Assembly (NCBI RefSeq): GCF_000346465.2
Contig: NC_034016.1
Coordinates: forward strand, 13,594,969 to 13,658,968
Direction of reading: 5' to 3'
Length of the DNA: 64,000 nt
Source: Prunus persica
Lineage: Eukaryota; Streptophyta; Magnoliopsida; Rosales; Rosaceae
In this document: positions 47,205-57,810 of the stretch, piece after piece
Numbering within the stretch: the stretch's first letter is position 1
How the letters are laid out: each line of letters opens with the position of its first letter
Translations under genes and position numbers: made by a program
Notes under the pieces: generated by a model
Database searches by the model: none
Seen by the model: only the letters and a program-made list of their open reading frames with translations
What the model was told of the DNA's origin: nothing

Positions 47205-47515
47205 AGCTTACTTGCATCAAATATATGTCCACAAGAAGAAGCTTGTCAACTAGCCTTCTCACTTCCTTGATCAAGCCTGATAGGACACTTAGTGCTTCTG
47301 AATACTCCTTGCTTTCCATCAAAAGAGATGCAAGCCTGGCCTCCACTCGCTGTCGAAGGAAAGTTCGCTTCTCAGGGAAATCTGAAGATCAGATGTGCCT
47401 GATCCTCTGCTTGATTTTCTTGCCTAAGAAGATCCGTCGGATTTATTGTGATAGCCTCTTCCTTTATCCGTAGAGCTTCAGAAGAAGAAGATGGGTTTCA
47501 AGAATGCGATAAAGA
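47205..47515 (-). pseudogene. Captured fragment of a 26S proteasome RPN6 (PSMD11) gene
   Basis: On minus, ILE-PSSSSEALRIKEEAIT then TDLLRQENQAED match the N-terminal part of plant RPN6. SDLQISL follows, then KRTFLRQRVEARLASLLMES and KEYSEALSVLSGLIKEVRR. RPN6 is a PCI-domain scaffold subunit of the proteasome lid. The host segments between these pieces are missing, there is a one-base deletion just before PSSSSEAL, and the last part departs from the family (VDIYLMQ for VDIDLLE). It is therefore a transduplicated, non-functional scrap inside the right arm of CACTA-2. It may come from genomic DNA or cDNA; this cannot be decided here. Confidence 0.85.
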
Positions 47516-48677
47516 ATAGAAATGGCTTCAGATGGCCTCTAAAGCATGAGCAATTGAATCAGTAGTTTCTGGGAGATATGATGAAGACATTGTCAATGCT
47601 TTGAACTACACAAGTCCTGCAGAAAGATATGTTAAAGAAACTGAAACAACGGCGGTTTTCTGTTCTACCGTCGTCTTTTCTCGTCGTCTATATTAAGTTA
47701 CGATGGCGGTAGATTTATAATTACCGACGTAGATTATTTTGTTAAACGTCGTTAAGTGTACTACAACCGACGTGGATTTTAATTTTAAATTATAAATGGA
47801 GTTTTTTTTCCCGTATTCTTTCAGTTTTAGTTTTCAATTCCAAAGCGTGATAAATAGATTTTTCTTTCCCGAGGAAATTTAAAATTAGGGAAATTAATGT
47901 TCTAGAATTTGTAAACTAACACGACGCAATATTTGCAAATCTGTGTCATCTGTTAAGATTATGATGTGGAACAGAGTTCCATCTGGTAAGATTTCGTAAC
48001 CCTTGGGATCTCAGACAAAACTGATTATGTCGGCGGTGTTCTATATAAACCGTCGTGGTTATTTCAATTCTTGTCATTAAGTAGATCTACCGACGTAGGA
48101 TAAGAAAATCAAAGAAAAAAATTGTTAACAAAAATTCTTATTAAGACGACCGTTAAAATTAAAGGTACGACGTATAAAATGAATAAATACGACGATAAAT
48201 TTTATTGTACGATTTAAAGATAACGTAGTAGAACTATACGAGAATGACGTCGATATATTTATATTTTCCGTCGTTGTAAATTAATTTAATACGGCGATAT
48301 TTTGTATTTTAAAGCCGTGGATTTGTTTGTAATTATACGGCGTCTTATACGAAAACCTCGTCGTGTTATTTTATGAGTAAAAACGGCAGTTTTTATTGAA
48401 ATCGTCGTCTTTACTTTCTACGTCGGTCGATTCATAACTTCTGCCGTTCTTTGTTGGCATTGATTTTACACTGAGGAAATCTGTTTCAAATAGACGTCGG
48501 TTGTTTAATTATGTACGTCGTTGTTTTTGAACAGCCATTTGAAACTCCATTTTTTAGTTGTCTAAGGTTGTATTACACGACGGTGTTTTTAGAACCGTCG
48601 TCTTTTTATAAACCACGACGGTTTTCACTTAGACCGTCGTTGTTTTCTGGTCGTCTTTTTCACTTTTTGTAGTAGTG
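47516..48677. repeat. CACTA-2 right subterminal repeats, outer part
   Basis: ACGACGG, ACCGTCGT and CGTCGTCTT motifs increase toward the end and finish in the terminal repeat. The first 130 bp include a short open stretch of unknown origin (47546-47645). Confidence 0.88.
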
Positions 48678-48680
48678 GCT

Positions 48681-48981
48681 GGTTGATGGTTTAGGGTTTA
48701 GGGTTCAGGTTTATGGTTTGCGCAATGTAACAGGTTCTTCTACGTCGCGCAAGGTGCGACAATTTTCGCTGGTTGAGGGTTTAGGGTTTAGGATTCAGGG
48801 TTCAGGGTTTGCACGACGTAAACGGTTCTTCTACGTCGCAAAAGGTGCAATAATTTTTGCGTGAACTCTAAGCCTGAACCCAAAAAAAAAACAAAGCCTT
48901 TTTTCAAATTTTCGCGAACTTGCGTGACGCATTAATTGTTTCGTCACGCAAGTTCGTGAAAATTTTTCATTACTTCTAAAA

Positions 48982-49036
<55 letters not shown>

Positions 49037-49533
49037 TCCTCCAACCGTGCCCTCCCAAACCTCCATCCCAGTCCTTCGCTGCCCCCGTCGACGACCCCCG
49101 CCACCGGAAAATTGAAAGATTTGGTCGGTTTTTCCCCGAAATTCAAACTTCTCAATCTCTCTCCTCCGGCCACCAATTCAGTCAAGTAAGGTATGGATTT
49201 TCAACTATTTTTCATGCTCTAAAAGATGGTTGGGTAGGATTTGATCAATTCCTAGCGTAGGTGGTTCAATTTTCAACCAAAAGTTTGGCCGGATTTCAGG
49301 ATGAAATTCCGGCCACTTCCGGCCATTTTTCGGGGTACGTCCAAGAACAAAAGTGGCTCTAATCGATGTCCTGAACCTAGGGTAGAAAGATTGGCCCTTG
49401 ATGTGGAGATTTTTTCGGCTATTGTTATCGCTTTGGACACCCACGCGCTGCCGGCTCATTTGCCGGCGCGTGGGCTTTGTAGCAAAAGAACATTGTGTCC
49501 CAATGCGATCCCCAAGTTGTCATGAGAGCGTAG
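48681..49533 (+). pseudogene. CACTA-3 repeats and upstream part of its TNPA-like gene
   Basis: 48685-48960 has decayed GCGCGACG dyads with tttagggtttagggt motifs, as in CACTA-1 at 12.2-13.2 kb. After a (CT)n tract (48989-49033), the sequence to 49533 is colinear with the CACTA-1 TNPA leader in reverse (ccggccacttccggccattt; a 'gttgtcatgagagcgtagg' against 'gttgtcacgagcgcatagg' pair). The coding exons are missing because the sequence breaks off at 49533. Confidence 0.75.
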
Positions 49534-50388
49534 GCGCGCTAGCCCATAACCTAGGTGGGTTGGGAAAAGCCCTTTCTATGTTATAAGCCTAAAAAAATTC
49601 CTTATTGAAAGCTAAATGGAATTGATAGTGTTGTTAGGTTTAACCATTCACTAATTGCTCTAAATCTCAATTACTATATCATAGTAGTTTTTCTTTGTTA
49701 GATCGTGACCGACATTGGTGGCCCCCTCAGGATGGTAATTTAAAACTTAATGTGGATGGTGCTTTGGATTCGAAGGATGGAATTTGGGGTGTGTGTTTGA
49801 TCATATATACATGACTCACATGGTGACATGGTGGGCTCAATTGCTATGCATGCCCATAGTCTCTTGTCTGTGCTGGCAACTAAGTTGTATGCTCTCAAAG
49901 TTGGTCTCTCTTTTGCCTTAGATGCATCACTTCAGCCTCTAGTAGTTGAATTTGACTACATTACAGTTGCTTTCAAAGGAAGAAGATGTTTAGCTCCTGA
50001 GGGAGTGCTTGTGAAAGAGATTCAGCGTCTCTTGAGGCAATGTCTTCATGTGTTCGTATTGTTTTCCGTACTCCAAACAAAGTGGCGCACAGTATTGCAC
50101 CTTTTAGTCTTAGTACAGAGGAGCTTTGTTTTTGGTTGGATATCAAACCTCTATGAATTCTATATGGCGTTAGGGAGGATTGGCCTCGAGTTGTTTAATT
50201 CTTATAGTAGGTGATTGATACTTCTGTTTAGTTAATAGAATGGATGGAACTCTTTTCTATGTGGGGGTTTTATACCATGTGATTTTCTCCGAGAAGGTTT
50301 TAATGAGGCCACTGTTTTCATATGCTAGTTTTTACGGTGTAATATTACGCATGGGTTGAATGAAATACCACTTTCTCTCGAAAAAAGG
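49533..50388 (+). pseudogene. LINE 3' end with RNase H remnant, next to SOT-2
   Basis: Contains NLKLNVDGAL (RNase H first Asp) followed by a 4-bp insertion at about 49806 that breaks the frame. The copy at 62.4 kb lacks the insertion. The expected catalytic Glu region reads ATKLYAL, with Lys in the Glu position. The 3' UTR has ttttaatgaggccactg and gggttgaatgaaatacc, then A-rich sequence at 50378. The element abuts the SOT-2 3' flank just as in the other two blocks. Confidence 0.8.
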
Positions 50389-50638
50389 GGCAACCTAAAC
50401 CATTTTTGAAATAATAAATCATTATCAATCCGTGTTTCAAAGTGCTAAAGGTCCATGTAGTTTCAATTTTGTCAATTTTATCCCCGTAATTTCAGTTTTG
50501 TCAATTTTGTTATCATAGTTCAATTCATAGCAATTCAAGGGACATTGTAAAATTCCTCCAAAGAAATGCAAATGTCGATTCACTTGTGATAGCCGTGAGA
50601 CTTCAATACAATACCTACAGTAGACTTGATTTTTATTC

Positions 50639-51723
50639 TTAGTTGACTTGACCCTTGTTTTCATCGCCATCACCATGATCAACTTTCTTGGTCTTGAGCA
50701 TGGCGTTGGCTTGTCTCCACTTATGGTATTTACCAAACAAGACCTCCATTTCTTCGAGGGTTCTGCCCTGTGTTTCCGGAAGCATTGTATAGAAGAAGAC
50801 CCAAGCCAACACTCCAATTCCCGCGTAAAGAAAGAAGGCCCCGCCAATCGTGATGGCCTTGTACAAGGAAAGAAAAGTCATGGAGACGATGCCACTTATC
50901 ACCCTGTTAACGGCCACTCCCAAACTGACTCCTTGCGCACGCAGCTTCAGCGGGAAGATCTCAGAGCTATAGACCCATGTGATGGGCCCCAGACCGATAG
51001 AGAAAAATGCAACGTTGAATAGCACCATGATGATGCACAATGCGACGGCCCACGGGATTTTGCTGTCGTGATTATCGATGATCGTAAGCGCCGCACCGAG
51101 ACACACAAGGGAAAATATCATTCCACCCATGCTGGTCAGAAGCAATGGGCGTCGTCCGACCCGATCAAGGAGAAACGTGGCGATAAAGATGAAAATGGTC
51201 TTGACGAATCCAACGGCCACGGTTGCCAGTAGCGTGTGCTCGTAAGAGGTGATCCCGGCCTTCGCAAAGATCCTTGGGCTGTACAAAACGACAGAGTCTA
51301 TGCCCGTGACTTGTTGAAAGAAATGGATACCAAGGGCTGCGATTAAAATGTGAAGAACGGCCGGTGTGGGATGAATCAGTTGTCTCCACACACCTTCGCC
51401 GTGGCTTTGTTTCGTGACCGGAACAACGTCGTCGTTTAAGTGCATGGGGATGCCTGCAGCTTCTTTGATGTCTTCTAGCCTGAGTTGAGCCTCTTCCTTG
51501 GAAGTTGAGGTTTTGTCGAGCACTCGCTTGGCATCCCCGAGCCGTCCCTGCATGACCAGCCAACGAGGTGACTCGGGCATGGCTAAAACGCCGACGGCAA
51601 GAACCACCGCTGGAAGTGCGCCGAGGGCGAGCATGTACCTCCAGCCCAAGTTGGTTGGGAGCTTGGAGAAGGCATAATTGGATACGTACCCCAATAATAT
51701 GCCAAGATTGACAAACACCTAGA

Positions 51724-51754
<31 letters not shown>

Positions 51755-52803
51755 TTCAAATAAACAAATTAATCAATTAGTAAAAATTCCACACCTACTG
51801 TCCGAAAATAAATATACATACACAATTAATCACAACTCTTTTTCCTTAATTAATCTTGTTTTTTGGTTTGATTAATCTGAAACAAAATATACATAAACCT
51901 TTGTAGCTCAAGTGGTTAAAGTAATTACAACTGCAGTTGAGTTCATGTGTTCATATCCCCCTCATCATTATTACTTGTATAAATCAAAGGGAAAAAAATT
52001 GAAGCAAAATATAAAGCATGAGGTACTTGTGGAATCTAATTACCGAAAAAGAAAAAAATATATAAAGTAAAGAGACAAATAATGAAACAAAACAAACCTC
52101 TGGGAAAGATGTGAGGAAGCCACGATCCAACGTGGGAGAGATCTCGACAGTGTAGACCGGGGCGATCATGAGACCGTAGCCGACGCCGATTCCAGCGACA
52201 AATCGGCCAAACATGAGGAAGGCGTAGCCGGGAGCAAGACCCATGAGGAGAGCTCCGACAAAGAAGATGACTCCAGAGAGGACAACGGTGTACCGGCGAC
52301 CGATCCAATCAGAGGTTCGGCCGGCCAAGGCGGAGCCGATGAGGGAGTAGATATTTAGAGTGCCCGCAAGGACTGCGATTTCGGTGTCGCTGAGTTTGAG
52401 GTCATTTTGGATGAAGATATTCGCCCCACTCATTACACCAATATCTGTGTACACAAAATTAATATAATTAACCCACACTCCAGTACAATTCACGCACTTT
52501 TCCCTCAAGGATTGTGATTAAAAATAATAAAACAAGCGCCAACTTCATGCTGACTATTTTCGGGGGCTAACAACAATTAAGAAAGAAAAAATAAATTTTA
52601 TTTGGCTCATGAATTTTGAAGAACTGAGGGTGTAAAGGATACTTACCATAACCCAATAAGATTGAAGTCGTGCAAGCCAAAATGGCGCAGGCTATAGCGA
52701 ACTTGTTTGTCTTGGGTTTCTGTGGGGGATCAAAGTCTGCAATACGATGGTCGTTCTGGAGTTGGCCGGAGACAGCACTGTCTTCTACTCTTCGGTCAGC
52801 CAT
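50639..52803 (-). CDS. Polyol/sorbitol transporter, copy 2 (SOT-2)
   Basis: Same three-exon structure as SOT-1: 52803-52647, 52444-52098 and 51718-50639 on minus, 527 aa. All sugar-transporter signatures are present (GYDIGVMSGA, GRTSDWIGRR, PESPRWLV, QQVTGI, DRVGRR, PETQGR). The translations of all three exons appear identical to SOT-1. DNA differences are few and silent in exons (for example at about 51556 and 52177), with small indels in introns. The 3' flank carries a deletion of about 170 bp relative to SOT-1 that is shared with SOT-3. Likely functional and redundant with SOT-1. Confidence 0.93.
51895..51985 (+). mobile_element. Old SINE-like insert in SOT-2 intron 2
   Basis: Better preserved copy of the intron insert in SOT-1: ttgtagctcaagtggttaaa (box A-like) and gtgttcatatcccc (box B-like). 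No A-tail or TSD was recognised. Confidence 0.4.
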
Positions 52804-52812
52804 TTTGATATT

Positions 52813-52856
<44 letters not shown>

Positions 52857-52879
52857 TCACTTATCGATAAGCGATGAGG

Positions 52880-52915
<36 letters not shown>

Positions 52916-53155
52916 GAGAATATATAAGCTAACTCTAACCTATAGAAGTTGTATGGTTTCTATCCGTTTGCTGGAGCTGCTGTTGTTTTGGGCTGGTGCC
53001 TGCGTTGGTTTTATTTTTGGAAACAAATTCTGGTTTCTATTAGTGGCGCCAATCAAATTCTGGTTTCTATTATTGGGGTTGGTTGGTCCTCATGGACCGA
53101 TCCATTCAGCTTGATCTGTGGCCTTCAGGATAAGTTGCAGCATAACTAACTGCTT
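52804..53155 (-). promoter_or_regulatory. SOT-2 promoter and leader
   Basis: The proximal part matches SOT-1, including the TATA-like cttatatattctc and two CT tracts of different length (52814-52852 and 52882-52911 as GA on +). A segment of roughly 240 bp between 'ggcgccaatcaaa' and 'ggggttggttggtcctc' is missing relative to SOT-1 (25680-25912), so the two genes may differ in regulation. Confidence 0.6.
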
Positions 53156-53900
53156 TCCACCCAATAAATATTTTTGTAAACTCTCCCCTTCCTCAATAGC
53201 TTGTACTAAAAACATATATTATCAAAATAAAAATATGTTCAACAACATAATTGAAAGTGTACATATATTTTAATGTGTATTTTCATAAAGAATTAGACTT
53301 TTTTGGACTTTAATAGCTTAATACATACTTAATTATATTTAAAACAAGTCAAATATATATGTTTGAATTTTCTTTTTATCCCCAAAAACCTCCCTAAGAT
53401 ACAACCCACTGTAGCCCTTAACCTAGTTCTGTCCATGCTTGGGAAATAAGATTTTATGGTTATGGTGTGAAAGTTGGGAATTTTTTGACATTCACTCTTC
53501 AACTTGAGCGAGATTGACCAAAACCCAAAATATTAGGGATATTGAATTATCCGCAGAGCCATTATATGTCTAACAAATCTCATGTTTCACATACTTGCGC
53601 ATGACTCACTCTTGACTTCATTTACTTATAAAAAATATAGACCTCGCGATAAATATATAAACAAAGAAATATTTCTTGATGAACAAAATAATACGGTCTA
53701 AAGTCGTGAAGATATTCTAGAATGAAAATGAGCAAACATAAAAATAAGAAAGAGAACAATAAAACAATAAAACAAAATAGGAAGAATTATGGGGTCGATT
53801 TATAACTTTGCGAATCAATTTATTTAACCAGAATAGTAAAATTGTATGACATTCTATCATATAAAAAACACAAATATTTATGTAATTTACTCAACTCAAT
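53156..53900. repeat. Duplicate of the region downstream of the Copia element
   Basis: 53158-53415 matches 32185-32440, and 53768-53900 matches 32448-32575. A 350-bp segment between them is unique. The Copia element and its flanks, present at the equivalent place in the SOT-1 block, are absent. Confidence 0.8.
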
Positions 53901-54479
53901 TCAAGCGGTGAAATATATCAGAATTAGTTTGTATTTAATTGTGACGGGAATCTTATAATAACAATTGAGTAGGGGAGGTTTTATTATTGACCAAATGCTT
54001 CAAGAGCCAAGTGTTGCCAGTCTCCCCAATAGATGTAATAATTATTGACCAAATATTTTTGCTCGATATTGTTATAAATCTTGGAATTGGGTTTCTTTGT
54101 AACATTTATTATCTTTTAGATAAAAACTTCCAATTAAATTTAAATATTATAAGAATTATTTTCTAGTCCGATACAGCATCAAATATAGGTTTTCACTATT
54201 TTTACAATCCAGATTCTTAGTCCGACGCAACACCAAACGTAGGTCAGTACTTAATCCAGCTTAGGCCAATCCGAGCTAATCCAAGACAGTCTCAAGATTT
54301 AGTCTAGTTCATAACAGTCCACCGTGTCAAACGACCCCTCATTTCCTTACTTTGGCCACACACAAAATGACCAATACTAATTTATATGGCTGTGTTTGTA
54401 TAAAACTCTATTTTCTTGATAAAATCAAACATCTTATTTATATTTTGATTAACTTTAGTTGCTTACGAATTTCTTCCCC
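53901..54479. other. Unassigned non-coding sequence
   Basis: No gene or clear element. The stretch at 54160-54340 contains repeated short phrases (agtccgacgcaacacc, ccgatacagcatc) that may be part of a decayed DNA transposon. Confidence 0.3.
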
Positions 54480-54625
54480 TTATACTTTTTTTAGTACCTT
54501 TCTTATTGAGAGGGGCGATAGTATACTAAACTCACATACACTACACATATGCTAAGACTCGAACCCAAAACTTTGTTTGAAAGAGTAATTATTTCAAACC
54601 ACTACATTAGTGGGTCCTTTTCTTT
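54480..54625 (-). mobile_element. tRNA-derived SINE head
   Basis: On minus, 'gtagtggtttgaaataatta' resembles box A and 'gggttcgagtcttagc' is a good box B. The spacing of about 40 bp is tRNA-like. The tail is unclear. Confidence 0.5.
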
Positions 54626-54677
54626 TTCCCCTCACCTTAAGCATTGATTCCTTGATGCAATTTATCAAACAATTTTT

Positions 54678-54857
54678 GTTGACATGAGTTAACCTAACAA
54701 ATCAAGGAGATTTATTTCCTAAGTTAATTAGGTGATTAACTTCCTTGTTTTCATATAGTTCACAGTCCTTGTATAATTAAGAGATATTCTCCTAATTAAT
54801 TACTGTATCTATTTCCTTATAAAGCACCCTTGTAAACTCCTATATATACCTCATTAG
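54678..54857 (+). mobile_element. Truncated LTR-like segment
   Basis: Starts tgttgacatgagttaacc and has a TATA-like cctatatatacctc near the end, the form of a Copia LTR. It is cut by the MITE at 54858. No second LTR was found. Confidence 0.4.
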
Positions 54858-55250
54858 AGCAAGTCCACCCCTGCACCAAAACCAGGCAAAAGGCCCCCCA
54901 TCCGAGCCCAGAAGGCCTCCAGCGCGCGAGGAGAAGCCCAGGCAAGCGATGGGTCCCACCAACCCGGGCTAGCCCACAGGCAAAATCTGCCTGGGCTCAA
55001 GCCCGAAGGCATTGATGTTAGTCGTGACGTTACGCCGACGTCAGCGACCGTAATTTCAAATTTTTTTTACCGTTGGCACGTGAAATTCACGCGCCAACGG
55101 TAAAAAAATTTGACTTTCACTGGCCGACGTCAGCACTGGCAGGGCCCAACGGAAAAATGCCACATGGCGCTCTCTGGGCGCTACGATGGTTTTTTTTTCC
55201 AGAAATCCGACAGCCCTCGTTTTTTGGGAAAAAAAAATCCAAAAAAATTT
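54858..55250. mobile_element. Partial MITE related to the one at 21236
   Basis: Begins gagcaagtccacc after TTA and shares the style of the 21236 element (gggctagcccacaggc, ctgacgtcagc). It contains the perfect inverted repeat ttttttaccgttggc / gccaacggtaaaaaa around 55067-55109. The right end is missing and the sequence joins the orphan SOT promoter. Confidence 0.55.
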
Positions 55251-55256
55251 GAAACT

Positions 55257-55584
55257 TTTTTTGGAAACAAATTCTGGTTTCTATTAGTGGCGCCAATCAA
55301 ATGGGATGTACTGCTTGAAATCTGATCAACAGAGAAGCATGAAGACACAAATGGATTAAAGGTCATGACAGGTTTCTTTTAGTGGGAAAAACAATAATGA
55401 CCCCAAAATGGAAGAAAATAATAGAAAGGGCCAGCTGTTCCTTCGTTATGGATATATTAATTCTTGATCCAAAAACAAAATTTCACTTGGATATATAATC
55501 TCATTTTGGGAGCTCATGGGGTTGGTTGGTCCTCGTGGACCGATCCATTCAGCTTGATCTGTGGCCTTCAGGATAAGTTGCAGC
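55257..55584 (-). promoter_or_regulatory. Orphan SOT promoter fragment without a gene
   Basis: Matches SOT-1 upstream sequence 25647-25978 almost end to end, including the segment deleted upstream of SOT-2. The TATA region, leader and gene are absent; instead the MITE fragment lies on that side. It ends at gttgcagc, the same point where the hAT element inserted in the SOT-1 block. Confidence 0.85.
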
Positions 55585-55936
55585 TTAATTGTCATTTTAT
55601 CAGAGATAAAATTTTAGATGGTTCAATCATTACAAGATATGTATCATCTTCAGGGCATGTAGCAGGCATCTTAACCAACGTCTTAGGAACACGGGCAGAA
55701 TCAGGTGGGTTAGCTAAAGTTATTAGTTTAAAAATCCAAAATCTTTTTTATTGGTGCTTACAATTTTTAGAAATAAAAGTAAACATTAAATTATATAAAG
55801 CATGATAGTTTATAATTTCATTGACTAATTTTCAATAATTATTTTTTATACACAATATTGGTGAGGTGAAATTGAATCTAGGACCTCAAGTGCAAGGCTG
55901 AATACTAATATCCACTAAACTTTAGCATAAAACAAA
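55585..55936. repeat. Duplicate of the region upstream of the Copia element
   Basis: Matches 26955-27321 (ttaattgtcattttatcagag to aaaacaaa), including the SINE-like remnant and the Copia target site ACAAA at 55932-55936. Confidence 0.85.
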
Positions 55937-57497
55937 TGTTGGTGTGAGTCAAAGTAAACGTTCCTATTAGGAATATAATTTATATTTTATTGTAATTATC
56001 TAATTTGAGTAGAATTAGGAGATTATGTACATATTTCCTATTTGTACCCACTCCGTATGTAGTATATATATCCCTCCTTGATAGATGAATAAACATATTA
56101 GTTTAAACCCTAATTACTTTTGAGTTGGTATTAGAGCGGTTTTCGCTATGTCTCTACAACATCAAAAAACCTAACCCTAAACACTACTTATTTTTCCGCT
56201 GCACTATATTGCATGCCGCTGTAATCTTATTTCCACCGCTAACACGTCTAGCCACCCCTTAATCCACCGTCGTCATCATCGCCGCATTCGTCTCCATCAC
56301 TGCTATCGTCACATGTCATCATGTCTAACATCAACAACTCTATTGTCTCACCTAATTCACCTACAGCTACTCCTTACCTATGTTATGACGATTCACACTG
56401 AGTCGTCTCCTAATCTACCTATGGGATTCAAATTGAATGGATCCAATTATGAGATATGGGCTTCGATGATCAAACTTCATGCTACTATGCATCGCAAATT
56501 GGCATACCTAACTGGCGATACCGATGCCCCAGATTCCCAAGATTCACAATTTGGGAAGTGAAAAATTGCTGATGCTACTGTGAAAAGTTGAATGCTGCGA
56601 ACTATGAAACCCAGATTGTTGAGTATGTTTCATACTCTCCCTACTGCTAAGGATATTTTGGATGCTGTTAATTAGATAATTTATGATGGCTCTAACATAT
56701 CCCAGCTCTTTGAACTGTGGTGCCAGACTACCCGTCTCAAGCAAGGGGATCGTTCTGTCTCCACCTATTTTGCCGAACTCAAGGCGATCTAGCTTGAATT
56801 GGATAAGAGACATCCTTTTCAGATGAAGTGTGTTGATTATATGAAGACTTTTCAGGCTGCTGTTATGACAGATCGTGTGTATGATTTTTTGGCAGGCCTT
56901 GATGATACTTATGACAAGGTCCGCAGTGATATTCTACAGAGTGATAAAGTTCCAAGTATCGAAAATGTCTTTTTTATGTGGTCCATCAACAAGCATAATG
57001 CCAGATTACTATGCTTGGATCCGGCACCAAGATTGGGGAACCTACTGTTGTGTTTGCTTCCAAAAACACTACTCTGGTTTCTCGGCATACAGGGTCTGAC
57101 TCTTCTATCGTTCCGCCTCATCACCTGACTTATGCAAAAAAAGACAAACTGAAGTGTGATCACTGTGGTGAAAAGAGACTTACTATCGACACCTCCTGGG
57201 CATTGCATGGGGTACCATATTGGGAGAAGGAACGGAGGTGTTCAAAAAAGGAACAATTGAACTGCAAAGCTCATGTGGCTCCTACCACCACTTCTGTGGC
57301 TGACGTCACCACTAGGCACGACCACATTACCGCTACTCCTGTTCCGGCAGTGACCGCGATCTCAAGCACTCCCACACCATCGCCTCCAGGTAACTTTGGC
57401 AAGGCTTTTCATGCCCATGATACATTTGGTACATGTTGGATTATTGATTCAGGAGCTACTGACCATATGCCGTATATTTCTGCTTTATTCTCTACTA
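55937..57497 (+). mobile_element. 5' part of a duplicated Copia element
   Basis: 5' LTR 55937-56125, a primer-binding site (tggtattagagc) and gag to the start of protease, all matching the element at 27322. It retains the zinc knuckle CDHCGEKRLTIDTS (last Cys lost) and the protease motif DSGATDH. Several stops are present. It breaks off at about 57497 and joins sequence that matches 33646, so integrase, reverse transcriptase and the 3' LTR are deleted. Confidence 0.88.
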
Positions 57498-57503
57498 CAA
57501 TTC

Positions 57504-57810
57504 TTGCAAAAGCATTAGTGTCGAGGTAGGGGATTTCTTGGAGGCCTTTACGAGGATTAATTTAATTAAATTTCGTGAGCACTATATTATGGGTGGTATT
57601 ATAATTTGATGGATGTTCTTAATATTATATAATGTTCTTGATATTGGGTGTTTACGTGTTAATTATTTGATTAATGTTGGCATGATTATATGTGCATTGG
57701 TGATATTTCAATGATTACATTTTTTTAATGAGATATGCAAAAAGAAGAACTATATCAAGTCATGGAAATTGATTGGAGTTCTTGGATTGAGAAAATAATG
57801 ATGAAAAATA
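57504..57810. repeat. Empty-site copy of the CACTA-3 left flank
   Basis: Matches 33646-33945. Past aataatgatg it continues into gaaaaatagggtaatgg with no CACTA terminus. Confidence 0.85.

Larger units (their letters stand above)
35216..48677 (-). mobile_element. CACTA transposon of a second family, apparently intact (CACTA-2)
   Basis: Starts CACTACTACAAAAAAGCAAA at 35216 and ends with the inverse (ctttttgtagtagtg) at 48677. The terminal repeat of about 28 bp has three mismatches. TSD GCT at 35213-35215 and 48678-48680. Length 13,462 bp. Subterminal motifs are ACGACGGT/ACCGTCGT and GACGTC-type, different from CACTA-1. Minus-strand genes: TNP2 (36578-39934) and a TNPA-like/Ulp1 fusion (42079-45634). 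It also carries a captured proteasome-gene fragment near 47.3 kb. Confidence 0.95.
33953..49533 (+). mobile_element. CACTA-3, truncated relative of CACTA-1 containing CACTA-2
   Basis: Starts CACTACTACGTTTTACGATT at 33953 with decayed GCGCGACGAA subterminal repeats to about 34490. Then come the 3' end of a TNP2 gene (+), CACTA-2 as an insertion, repeats of the CACTA-1 type (48685-48960) and the upstream part of a TNPA-like gene (48960-49533). The order is colinear with CACTA-1 in reverse. The right terminus is missing and most of TNP2 is deleted. The sequence ends abruptly where the SOT-2 duplication block begins. Confidence 0.85.
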
